Shown piece by piece: positions 1 to 12,900 of a stretch of DNA of 64,000 nucleotides. Under the pieces are notes generated by a model. That model saw only the letters and a list, made by a program, of their open reading frames with translations, was not told the DNA's origin and did not search any database. The position numbers were made by a program, and so were the translations under genes. Within the stretch, counting starts at the first letter, position 1. The number at the start of each line of letters is the position of its first letter. The stretch is from the NCBI RefSeq assembly GCF_000003815.2, contig NC_049987.1:8883100-8947099 (forward strand), read 5' to 3'. This DNA comes from Branchiostoma floridae. Lineage: Eukaryota > Chordata > Leptocardii > Amphioxiformes > Branchiostomatidae.

Positions 1-1646
1 ATCTGTAATAATATTCCATTGGACTATGAAAAACTAATCAATCCAGAAACATTCTCCAAATGTACTGAAATTTGTTGTTGGAAATTTAAGCTCTTTCACC
101 ATGAGAAACTAATAAAAGTAATTTTCAATCAATGTTCTTTTGACATCTGAGTAAACTTGAACAAAAAAGCTCAAAAATTCTATATTGCTGTAGTTTTATC
201 AACCAATCGTAGCTCTGGATATCACTTTGCGCCTACAGTTGGTCATGAAAAGAACAAATACTATGGTACAATAAAAGCGGGGTTTGTTTTACAGACAGCT
301 GCCAATTCAAGTGTTTAACAAGTCTTTTTTTTTAGACATGTTGAAAGGAGCTCCTTACAAAAGGAAGGCAAGAGAGAACAAGCAGGCCATGGCCTTTCTG
401 CGTATGTTGTAAGCCAAGGAGGTTAAAACATACACGGGTAAACAAAAGAGTAAAATTAAAACTTTGGTATTGTTTTCTTGGAACGTGCATACTGGCCACT
501 GTTCAAAAGAGGTTTCAAAAGTTAAGTTAATTTGAATGTGTCCTGTTGTTACCATTTGACTTGTTGACTGCCAGAAGAACAAGGGTGGTTCACTGACAAG
601 TCAAGATGATTTATTACATGGAAACTTATAGCATCATTATTTACTTAAAGGGCAAGGAATGACATACCTGAAGGCTGGTAACCTTTACCAACAATAACCA
701 TACACCTTGTGACATGAGGTTGTTGAGAATGTTGCACATCTTAAACTAGTGAACTCACAACTTCTGCTTGTCTTCCTTTTTTTCACAGCAACCCTTGTAC
801 ATCCACTAATTCACCCCTGTGGTTCCAAGTGATTTGGACCACATACTTTGCTCCACCCAACTTGTTTACATCGTTAATGACGTATCTGTAATGGCCTCCC
901 GTATCAAACTCTTTTGCAATTCAACTTTCAACATGATTTAGATAGTTAACATTAGAACATTTCCAACGATCTACGCAACGGTATTTGATCATATTTCAGA
1001 AGAAGGTTGATTTCACAAACACCCTTCTCGCGCGATCGTTGCCATGCGTGATTTTCGCGCGCTCCAGCTGATTACTCCCGGTGTTAATTTACAGCTTCTG
1101 AGCCGCGCGCCAAAAGGGTGTGTTACGTCTCAAGTGGCCACTTTACAGACTTGCAGAAACACTTCTCAAGAACACTGGAGAATGTCTTCCTGTCGCAGGT
1201 CTTTCTGTACAGACCAAGCCCTGTTTGTGCTAACAAAAGTTCGGACCAACCTGTTTGATGTAATTTTCATTTGTACAATGGGGGTTCGGCATTACAAATT
1301 CCACGATTTCCAGTTTCCTTGTTGGTCCCATGTGGACCGTTAGTTTTTACGACTTGCCTCTAGTTTTTTTCCTGCTAACGAGACGCAAAGGTGAATAACT
1401 TGAACACATCGTTCCCCAACTCCTTGTAGCAAACCACCAGTATCTTATCAAGAAAGCACCTGTATCGTCCTGACCGTAACGGATAAATACTGTCCTTTTA
1501 TTTCGTGTGTTTTGCCCCCTGATCTCTGAACACAAGCCATAATGGTCTCACCACGCATGGTTGAATGGACGAGCTTCTATCTTCACGCTTGAAAACTTCC
1601 GCCCAAAATGTGGTCAAGGTGAGTAAAAAGCTGCTGGAGTCGCAAA
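1..1646. other. No gene recognised
   Basis: AT-rich sequence with short open frames only. None has recognisable domains, coding-like codon use or a convincing splice context. A more GC-rich patch lies around 1025-1130, but nothing in it can be assigned. Confidence 0.5.
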
Positions 1647-3005
1647 TATACAAAAGTAACGGTCTCCTCTGTCAGCACTGGAACACCAGTGCTGAAGTGG
1701 TCGTCAGCACTGGAAGTCCAGTGCTGAGCCGCCGTCAGCACTGGAAATCCAGTGCTGAGCCGCCGTCAGCACTGGAAATCCAGTGCTGAGGCAGCTTCAG
1801 CACTGAGTGTCCTCCTGTCAGCACTGGAAATCCAGTGCTGAGGACGTTTCAGCACTGGAAATCCAGTGCTGAGGACGTTTCAGCACTGGAAATCCAGTGC
1901 TGAGGACGTTTCAGCACTGGAAAGCCAGTGCTGAGGACGTTTCAGCACTGGAAATCCAGTGCTGAGGACGTTTCAGCACTGGATTTCCAGTGCTGACAAA
2001 TATTCCGCACTGGAAACCGAGTGCTGAAGCCGCCGACTCTAGCGACACGACTCAAGGCGGCATGAGCTGCTGTTTACAATTATAACGAAATTAACCTAAG
2101 TCTAAAACGTCTTCAATCACGTTAGTAACTTGTCAAAACAACTGTGGTAACGTTATATACATAGATATCTACCGCAGCTCGAGCCGTAAACATGGTCCAT
2201 TACTCATTCACCTCACATGTAACGCCATCGTCTAACGTTTAATTTTCTTGGCCAAAGGTCATTGGAAGGTCCCAATTTAGTTAAATGATTCCCGAGCCAC
2301 CGAAATGATTCCCGAAAGGGCTATATCTATCACATTCACACAATTCAATAAAAGCTCAAAGTCATGGCCTCTTTTTATTCTTTCATTATTTCATGAAATA
2401 AAACTGTTGTTGTCAATGTCATGTGTAATGTCAATCTCCGCCAAACAAGGTAACAAGTCGAAAGGAAATAACTCAGCCATACGGACGCATGCTACGAATG
2501 AATATTACGTTCAGCACTGGAACGTTCCAGTGCTTTATAATCGTCAGCACTGGAAGCCCAGAGCTGAAGTTTTTTCAGCACTGGTCTTCCAGTGCTGAAA
2601 AGTTCCCGAGCACTGGAAAATCCTGTGCGGAACCCGTTACTTTTGTATATCAGCACTCGGTTCCAGTGCTGACGCCGGTTTCAGCACTGGGTAACCAGTG
2701 CTGAATGACCTTTGAACTGGCTCACCGCCTCTCCGCCGCGAGTTCAGCACTGGTACCCGAGTGCTGACGGCAGTTCAGCACTGGAAAACCAGTGCTCGGA
2801 AAAGTTCAGCACTGGAATTCCAGTGCTGAGGGAGCTTCAGCACTGCAACAAGGCCGTTCAGCACTGGAAAACCAGTGCTGACGTTTCTTCAGCACTGGAA
2901 AACCAGTGCTGACGTTTCTTCAGCACTGGAAAACCAGTGCTGAGGCCGATTCGACCCATTGATTCAGCACTGGAACACCAGTGCGGAACCCGTTACTTTT
3001 GTATA
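1647..3005. repeat. Palindromic minisatellite (hairpin array) bounded by inverted repeats
   Basis: Two blocks (about 1672-2027 and 2512-2986) hold roughly 26 units of about 31 bp. Each unit is a near-perfect palindrome with arms CAGCACTGG and CCAGTGCTG around a short variable centre (AAAT, AACA, GTAA, TCTT and others), followed by a variable spacer of about 8-10 bp. In the first block five consecutive spacers read GAGGACGTT, which shows recent tandem amplification; elsewhere spacers differ. A few units keep only one arm (near 1799 and 2841). The whole tract is bounded by an exact 16-bp inverted repeat, TATACAAAAGTAACGG at 1647-1662 and its complement at 2990-3005. A third, inner copy of the complement lies at 2634-2649. 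About 480 bp of non-repeat sequence separates the blocks. The sequence shows the structure directly; mobility or function is unknown. Confidence 0.9.
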
Positions 3006-6000
3006 CTTGCGCTGGAGTCTACACACGACAACTTACCTGTTTCCTGGCCGGATTCTGGCCTGAACCGTCCGGCTGGACAGAAGTTGCGGTCCACACCTCA
3101 GAGGTGGCCATGTTCGTCTGCTACAGGACACCTGTGGGTGGGTCCAAATGTGGGCGGGGGTGTACCTGTTACTGTTCACAGTAAACACAGAAAGTTCCAA
3201 GTTAAAAGCGCCCCTGTTTTCATGAACCGATCCCCTGACACCTACTGTAATCCATCTGTACAGACTCACTGGCCTCTGTCGTGATGGGCCCGCTCTAAAA
3301 AGTTTGATAAGTTTTGTTATCGTATTTTGTTGCAACACACCGCCCATTTTTGGTTCATTCCATTCGATTCCAAGCTAAGTAACTATCAAACCTTTCCCAG
3401 GCAAATAAAGTAACAACGGCAATAACAAACCTTATGTATTTAAACGTCATTCCTTAAATTCTTTATCCATCATGGCTAAAAACAAGTATTTCAGTGCTGT
3501 CATGTCTCAGAATTTTAGAGAAAAGAAAAAAAATCCTTGTTGGTTTTAGCTCTTATGTTCAACTTGGTTCTCTCACAACCTTTTTGCCTTGCCGCCAGGC
3601 AAGGCTTTACGCCAGCTTTTTTCCATGGATCAATGGACGGACCTTTTAACCCAGCCCTTCCAAAGCCCCTTCCAAAGGCCCTTCTTTCCTTGCCGAGATT
3701 CATGGCTTAGTTAGACAATGGTACATTCCAGGCGAGTATTAAAACGCTCTTCTAGACGCATGTTACTGTATGTGGTCCAGCGTAATAAATCTACGCTTTA
3801 ACTCACCATGTTTATATAAATATATATCACAAATTGCATCAGAAGGAACTTAGTTTGTAATAAAAAATAATGCATATTCATTGTGGGTCAAAAAGTTTTA
3901 CAAAACCTGTTTAATGTGCCAATAATTCATCTGACATAAATTATGATAATGAGGGGGGGGCGACATGTGGAACTCGGGATTTTTAAGCGTAGAATCTAGT
4001 CTAACTTACCAAAATAACATAAAATACGCGGCAAGGCACAGCTTTTTTAAAAAGATTTCTTGTTATCCTAGATGTACTAGTCATGAACGTTACTTAAATA
4101 AGTTCTGGTATCCTGAAAAGCAATGATAACAATGCAAAACAACATATATGGATGCTTCAATAAAGTCATGATGTCATCTTTGCCCATATTCTAGAAATTA
4201 ATAGGGCATTTTGAATAAAATCAATGATAAAGTATAACGCTAGTCTGGACTCTGGATCATGTTAAAGTGTCTTGTACATTTGTATATTGTTCAGTCATCA
4301 GCGATAGCCCATTGTATTGGCCGTCGGCTAGTTGGTTTAAGCCTAAGCATACAGCCAAATAAAATCAAATATCCTTTCACACAATCAAAATTGTTACATG
4401 ACTTAAGAAAGCAAGAACAACACAAACAAGTTGAAGGGTTTCACACCAATGCACTTTGCAGTGTATTTATACAGCTCACATTGTGTCAACAGAGAAGTTT
4501 GGCGCACAACAGAAACAGTTGATCTCCAAATTATCAAAAAAATGTGATGTGTAATCATGTAACATCAATGCTATCAAATCTAAGTGCATTAAAAAAGAAG
4601 AATCTCTTGACTGGCAAACTTACCCCCTATGCAAGCAATTACTATTTCCCCGAACAAAAATGTAAAAGCATTGCACAACATGACTGAGAAGTTGAGCTTT
4701 CCATTTTGTTACATCTGATCACATTTTGAGGAAAACGCAAACTTAAAACAAGGGCAATTGATATCTATGACTAAAACAAGCTGTAACGTTAGCTAAAATT
4801 GTTCGGACACTATAGCTGAGCTATCTGATTCCTTAGTTCTTTTTCTCTTAGTTTCTTTTCATTTGAACTGACATTACACAATCACAGTTTAATCAAGAAG
4901 CATGGATTGAGATAAATCCAATCTAGAACCTTATGCAAAGTAGAAGATAAAACAATTATACACTGTATTCTGTCATATATACATAGTACATGTGCTGACA
5001 ATTTTTATAACTAAGGAATCAAATAAATGTGGTATTAAGGACATTACAACACGAAGTGAAGAGTAGAAGTATATTCGATATATTATCAAACATGAAGCTT
5101 ATCAAAAAGACAACCAAACACTACAAACATGAAAACTATCTAACATGTACCGGTTGCTCACATATAACAGGCATACAGTAGTTGCACCAGTAAGACACCT
5201 ATTGAATAAATCTAGAAATTGAATTCAGAGACATTGAATAAAAAAAAATGCATAGAAAAACATGATCCGTAGTTACAATATTTGCTAAAGCTGTGTTCTC
5301 CATTTTCTATCTGCCAACCATCACAAACTTGCATGCATTTGCATTCCGTCATACTAGCCATTCATGCACTGCAGTACCTCTCTGAAACAACAGGTGTCTC
5401 TTTTGTAACTGGAGAGAATGTTTTAAAGGCATCTCTAAAGGCAATGCTCATAATACATGTGAAATAATTTCATATTGAGAGTAAACACAACATATCCAGT
5501 GTGTAAATAAACATGTTCGTAGAGCTGAGAAAAGAGGGAGCTACGATAGCACACATACTATAAAGTTTTACACCTCTCAGCTTTATTCCATAAGTCTCTC
5601 CTTCATTTACTGTTTTAAAACATATTCCACTGTCACATGTCCTTGACAGATAGTCACAAACTCATTCAATTGACACAAATACAATGAATTAAGTATCATT
5701 ACTGGAATCAACATTACTGCACACACCAGTTTGACTTCACCCTAGATTTACATGTACCACCTGCCTAACCTAGTAATGCTAGGGGCACATTTCCAAACCG
5801 GGGCCTGGCCAGGCTGTTTTAAGAAATGAAAAATAAAAATGTATACCCACAAATATCAAGTCACGCCCTTTTTACGTTTTGTGTATTTTGGTATCTTCCA
5901 TCACAAATGTTCAAAGGAGTTCATATATTTATAATCCAATATATCAAGGTATCAATAAATCTGGAAATTTGAGGGATAGAATGCCATGTGATGGACAAAA

Positions 6001-6932
6001 TGTTACCTTGAAGGTGAGAATCAAGGGCATTTTAAAAGGCTTTAGAATAAAGATTTGTTGTTACAGTAATAGTCCACATATATTCACAAACTTCTAATTT
6101 TGGTCCATGTATATAGACTAAGACTATTGAGTATTGTGCATTCAATTCTTTCATAGTAAATTTTTTCTTATTCTTTTCTTGCATTTAATGCAAGGCACCA
6201 CGGCTTGCACCACTCATCTGACTAAAAAGTGTGCTACAAAGACTATCTTTACCCCTTAGGCTAAGATCAGCAGATGTAGCACATAATGCTATCATGTAAG
6301 AGTATACCTACACATGTGTTCTTATAACCAAACAGTGCAATTAGACTGCTGCAAAACCACAGCAACAATTTTGCATATTCTAGACTTCAAGCTCCAAGTG
6401 ATTGACACATATATTATCCTCGGATCTGTACTGAAAAAATACCATTCAAACTACAAACTACATAAACCAGGAATTTCTTGACGTACACGCATCTCCTAGG
6501 GCATGGAATGCATCCAACTGATATTCACATTCTTATTCCAAAAATGTAAGTAATTAGTTTTTGCTCTCTCTAGAATATCTAGAATAATGATCATACCTAT
6601 TGATCTTTGACAATACATTGGATGAAAAGGCAGCAATCATGAATATTTTTATGTGCACTGCTGTGATCAAACCATGCATGGCATGTTTATGAAATCATAC
6701 ACCAAGGATAAAAACTGTCAATCAAAAATAGTCTAACCTTTCAAATGTAACCTTTTAATAATAAAAAGTGTTCAGCAAACTCAGTCTGTTTAGTTATTCC
6801 CAGACGACATGAGAAGAAGCTTCGGGATCCTTTCCTTTGAGATTATTTGAATATTATTTCAGGAGATTGTTACTTTGTAGAGTGCACCAGTCCCAGTGTG
6901 GTGCATGAGGACACCAGTAGAGTAATGAAGGG
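3006..6932. other. Intergenic, no gene recognised
   Basis: Strongly AT-rich sequence downstream of the OSCP1 stop codon. Part of the right end may be OSCP1 3' untranslated sequence. No ORF with recognisable content, RNA gene or clear repeat was seen. Confidence 0.5.
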
Positions 6933-9900
6933 TTAATATGCACTGTCCATCAGTTCTAGAAGGTCGTCATCAGCATTTGCTTCAGAAGACTCAATGTGGA
7001 AATCTCCCATGATCTTGCTAAGCTCTTCACTTTGTTGCTTCTGCAATAATGACAAGAGCAACATTGTGATAATGTTGCTACCATGATAATAATGATAATA
7101 AAAGGAATGGGAATTCATTGTGATCAACACTTACATGTTAACTGTACGTATACTTAGTAGCAAGCTACATATCACTAGAAGATGCATTTTTTCAAATACA
7201 AATGAAAAAAAAACCTTCAACATATCAGCACCTCTTCTGAAAAAAAAACTGTAGTAAAAGCCCTGACAGCAAAACAGCTAAATAGCAGTTAGACATTTGA
7301 TAAATTTACTCTTACCTTAGAAGCATCAATGTTGACAACATTGTAGGACTCGTCTGGTGGTCTCATTGCAGCTGCTTGTCTGTGAGGAAGTAAAGAAGAA
7401 AAAAAAAATATGTCATTTTTGTGGCAAAATTGTGCAGGAGAGGAATGATCAACAATCACTCACTCCCTCAGGTGCATATGCAGGGCTCAAAATACCACCT
7501 GCATATGCAAGTAAGTGCAGGTAAAATTGGAGCTGTGTAGGTATTTCTGGTGTCTACCTGCACCTAACCTGCAATGGTCCATATACTGTACTGGGTTTTA
7601 TACATAAATTAATGTGCTATGATGTAGGTGTATGTGGATTGTTATCAGCTGCATTGACTCACAGTTACTGCCTATAAAGTATAAAAGAATAAATAGCAAT
7701 CATGGTTCCTGTTTTAGTATCAATTTTAGTTTGATCCATGCCTCCTAAACTCAGAGCGGTGCACGTGAAATTTCTCCGGTGCAGGTAATTTTCAATATTA
7801 CCTGCACCAGTGCAGGTAGGCATGAAAAAGTATTTCGAGCCCTGATATGCATCGGGGAGGAGTGTAGCGCCTCCACAGATAATCAACAATGATGATGATA
7901 AATTCTAATGTTATTCTGTGAATTAGCTCATCAAAGAGCAATGACATGGTTCATATGAATGCCAAGTTCTTACTCTTCTTCTTCGTCTGTGCTGAAGAGG
8001 TTGAGTCTAAACTCGCTCTTCTGCCCCGCCTTGGATTCCTTGATGCCACCCATCAGGTGAGCCAGAAGGTTCAGCTCTGCTTTTGCTACAGGGTCAGGAT
8101 TGTTGCTCTCCTGGAACAACAAGAAAATGGCTAACAATTATTCAAAATGTCAGAGAAGAACATCTAGGATTTTTCTAACATTTGGACAAATCTAATAAAA
8201 GCCTGCTATTAAAAGATAAGAAAACCAGTTCTTACACATGTACATCACATTTTGATGAGCTTTATCCGTGGAGCAACTTATATACGTTGTTTTAAAAACA
8301 GTTAAAGATATCAAACAACTAATTATTACTACCGTAACGGTATGTCAAATTCCCACAACATCCTTGCTCTCCTATACTTTCTGTTTACAATATCAGATAC
8401 CAGTAAATGCAAAAGAGAGTCCATACCAAATCTGATGGCGCTGCCGTCACCTTGCTTCTAGGTAGACTGGCCTCAACTGGTCTGGATAAACTGTACCTGT
8501 GACACACACAAGTCAACAAACCCTTGTGTCATTACATATATCAAGCTTCTCATCATACACAATGTTAAGCTCTGTGTAGTCTAATGCAGTTTTGATAATA
8601 GTGCAAATTCAATGTGACACTATGATTCAAATGATGCATATTTCAATGGTAGATAGATCTGGTAACCTTATTTTAAAAGTCACATATTTTGACAGACTTA
8701 AAAAAAGGAACGTTATGAGAGAGCACATTGAATAAGTTATAATAGATCAGGGCTGTTCCCAGCTTTAATCTTTTCCATGCAGCATGCCACTCATTGTTTG
8801 GGAGCCCAATATGCATCCAATTGTTGTCGATTTCTTTCATTCTGAGCTGAATCTGTCATTCTAAGCTGATCAAAATACTCCGTCATCAAGTTCACGTCAT
8901 GAAGTTTAAATTTTTTGATAGTCAACTTGAAGTTTTATCCATAAAAAGAAGAAAATTTCCAGGACAGAGTGAGACGTCCTGGAGACATCACTATAATAAT
9001 ATATGTTGGTTTATCATTATTACACAATGTACGCTGTCATGTACTCACATGTTGGTTCCTAGTTTCGTGACTCTATCTCCCCTTATTTCTGTGGAGCCCT
9101 CCTTCACAGGCCCGCTGTATGTCCCTCCACTGGGGAAGTTCACACTTTTGCTCATGTTTCCGTCTGCATTGTACAATCTGTACAGAAACAGAGAAACAGA
9201 GTCAACTTCTTCACGAGCAGCATATGTCCACCAGTAAATAACATCAAGAATAAAGCCTAGTAACTAGTATCAAAACTGGCTTAGTAATACACATACCTGC
9301 ACAGCAGCAGGAGTCTATGTGATAAAGATATTTAGACGTTCGAAAATCAAGACCTTCAAAAATGTCACAGTGACATGACTATGAGAATCATGTCCTTGTA
9401 TGACGCAAAAACTTGCCCTTGCCCTCACTTTACATTACCAAAACACTACGTCTTTCAAGCCCACTTTAGTAGGCAAAAGAGGACTTTATCTCTTAATGAC
9501 CTTCATTGACGTCAAAAAGGGACCTTTAAATGAAAAAAATCTGTTCCAGTTTTTGCTTGGTGTGCCAAGACTTGTACAAGGCAAGAGCCGAAGCTTGGCT
9601 GACAGTATGATACACCTAGACCATCATATTGTGTCAAGATACTTTGTCTAGTTTATATACATTTAATGTTATACTGACAAAAAAGTTTGCAATAATTTAT
9701 GTTATGAAATCAAATTACTTTAAATTTATGATACGCAAAATGTTATCGAACTCAAGGAGGAAAGTGGCAAAACATGAACTTCCAGCTGTTTTCCCAAAGA
9801 TATACCGGTAATCATAGTTCCCTACTAGGACAAAACATTTTGTTTCTACCTAATATTTAAGGTTGTGTTTTCGGATAGGGAAAACAGACTCTGGTGTTTT

Positions 9901-12900
9901 CAATGAATCCACCGGAAGTGGATAACCTCAGGTCTTTCTCACAAGTACAAGGATACCACAGATACGTGCAGGAATGCACACGTCTAGTAAGTTTCTCTAA
10001 GTAGAAGCATTATTCCAAGAAAGCTCTCAGAGATGTCAATGTACACAAAGCATGATAAACAATGAACTTTGACCCTGTATGTTGTCATGGCAACAAAATG
10101 TACAAAACTCTAATCATATCAAAATATCAGAATGTTATGTTACAATGTGCATTGAATATAATATTGATATAGTAAGAATATCTAATGAACGAGTCAAACA
10201 TTTTCATTACATGGCTATAAAGTCAAGGTTGCACATGTATTCTTTGTGGTGGTTCTAAAGCTTTGTTTTCAATTGACCACTCAATAATACAAACGTAGGA
10301 AAATCCACGCCCAAGCTCAAGAGGCCAATTTGACCCTTGTCTGATGGATAGAAAAATATGCATGTTGACTTAAAAGGAAAGACCAGAAGCTTTGAAACAT
10401 ACGTACCTTATTGTGCCAGGAATTTCAGCGCCGAAAGGAAGTGGTCCGCTGCAGGGCAGGACAAAGCGCCCGTTGGTATTCTGTACCTTGTCCTTCAGGA
10501 AAATGGACACCTGTTGCACAAAACATCGCTAAGAGTCAATCCACTGCTGTGTAGTACCTCACTTCACTCGACAGAACACTTGATGTGGATGCAATTTGCA
10601 TGCCTACCTTTAAATCTGATACTGAGAGAGATTCAGTTTCAGAATTCAACTGGATGTACCTCTCTCTGCTATGATTGTTTTGTCTTACAATTCATCAGTG
10701 ATGCACAATTCTTTCATCCTAAAAGGTACACAACCACAGGCAGTCCTAACATGAACAAAACGGAAAGTGTACAGAATTATGAGGCTGCTCATTAAAGTCA
10801 GGGGCACAAGTCACAAAGCTAATACTGTAATCAAAATAACTGTAATCTTCTCATTACCCCCAGAATAGCAACTGATTAATGAGCGTAAGTATATCATCTC
10901 CATGGTGATGAGATTGTCAGCCAATTTAGTTTCAAATGTTTTTTAAACACACACACGCACACACGCACGCACACACACGCACACACATGCACACAGACAC
11001 ACTGACATGCACACACACACACAAAACCACAATTTTTAGGGTTAATTGGGATTCTACATAATTACTAGGAAAACATAGTATTACATTTTGTGCACAGGTA
11101 AATAACTGTCTCGTAAATCAGATAAATCCATCCTTATAACAAACCATTTAGTAAAATTGCTAAAAAAAAATATCATGATCACTTTAAGTTTCACCCTTAA
11201 CACTGCATAGACGAGATTTGAAACATAAAAATGTAGTGGTACTTGGTACTTTGAATTACCATGACTCGAGGATCCTCTTAAAAGTCTTAGAATCTAAAGT
11301 GATACCCTCTCCTTCTGATCATCAACTCTTCATGGTCATGCTATACTAGTATTGTAAATCCTGTGTGTCTGAGTTAGATGACAAGCTTTAAGCTGCAGTG
11401 ACAACTAACATATGCATGCAGCATTCATCTTGCGATTCAGTGGCTAACAATATCAGATAAAGGCTCCATGCATGGCTTTCTTTTGATATCTAAACCACTG
11501 GAGCCATGGTTCAAGTTGTATCTCGGAGTCCATTCAAAATACCTGGATTTTGTTTAGTACACCAAAAAATGCTTCAAACCAACACTTACCTTTGAAAATG
11601 ATATGGTTTTGCCCACTTCAAAACGTGTCAAGGGTTGTGCTTTGGTCATAATAAGGATATTCAAATTGGGAACAAAAGGTAGCAATCGTTTTTTCAACTA
11701 CCGGTAGACTAAAACTTTCTTGAAAGCGATAGTACAAATTGGCACAAAGGTTTCGTTCTTGCACCACCTTTGAAAGTATTTACTGGTAACCATTTCTGAC
11801 GACAATGAATGCACATGTTGTCTTAAACTTCAGTACATTATTTGATCTGTAGAAAACTCTTTAGATGTGACTGAACTGGCCGCTTTCATGAAAACTTACA
11901 TCAAGTATATATTGTCAACTGTTGGTTCAGAAAAGAAGTTCTGAAATATCATACAAGCATTTAAGTAGCTGAATCATTGTTTCTCTTCATTTACATTCTA
12001 TTATAATTCTGCCAATGTTATAGGCTGCAGAAAATTGATCAGGATTACGGAGTTGGACCAAATTTGTGCTTGAATCTTTGAATAAAAACTCATAACCACT
12101 CAACTTACCTGGTGGACTCCATCTGTTCACTTAACTATTTTTCATCAATAATAATAATAATAGACACACTTTTATTCAGACCCCCTTGTTTTATTATCTT
12201 TTCACCATAAAAACTAATAAGCTGAATGGCACTCCATTGCAAGTTAAGTATGTGTATTTCGAACCCTGACTTAGTATGGAAACTTTTCATAATAAAAGTA
12301 TGCTAGTATCTGTCAATAGACAAATTCCATGCCGTAAAAAGATTTCTGGTTCATTATAAAATGTAGTATGTGGATGTAGTAGCTGGACCTGACTGATTTT
12401 CGCATCGTTTAGAGGCGACACCAGGTCAGGAGCAGTCCAGGTGCTCTCATTAACCACCTGTAAATCCTCAATGACATCTGTCCATAGAACCTTTAAAAAC
12501 ATGAACCCACCCGCCCTCTTACCCTGTGTTCAGAAACTGTTTAGTGCTCCTTCAGGCGACACTCCGGACTTTTTTGCTCATACCCTAACCTTCCTCTGGA
12601 TATTGTACTATGACAAACTTCAAACTAGAAATTTGAACTGTACTAACCCTGATATGCATGTCCTGGAAAAATCCCAACAGGGTCTGACGAATCAGGTGGA
12701 ATTCCCCTTGAGACAGCTCACTGTAATTCTGCAACAAGGAAACATGGAACGCTTGTTGGTTCATGTAAGGGCAAGCAGTCAATAATATCTTTCATTAGCT
12801 AGCTCACTGTAGTTCTGCAAGGAAACTCGGTAAGCTTGTTGGCTTAAGCAAGGGCAAGCAGTCAATAATCCCTTTCATTAGCAAGAAAATGAATGGTTTT

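Noticed and set aside
1044-1343. 99-residue frame near the left edge
   Set aside because: No recognisable motif, no supporting splice sites; kept as unassigned sequence.
1672-2986. CRISPR-like array
   Set aside because: Spacers are only about 8-10 bp, several are identical, and the surrounding genes are those of an animal; this is a palindromic minisatellite.
12287-12502. Additional OSCP1 exon (FLK-like start)
   Set aside because: The true VSIFLKDKVQ exon is at 10510-10407 with good splice sites and matches the family; this frame does not continue like OSCP1.
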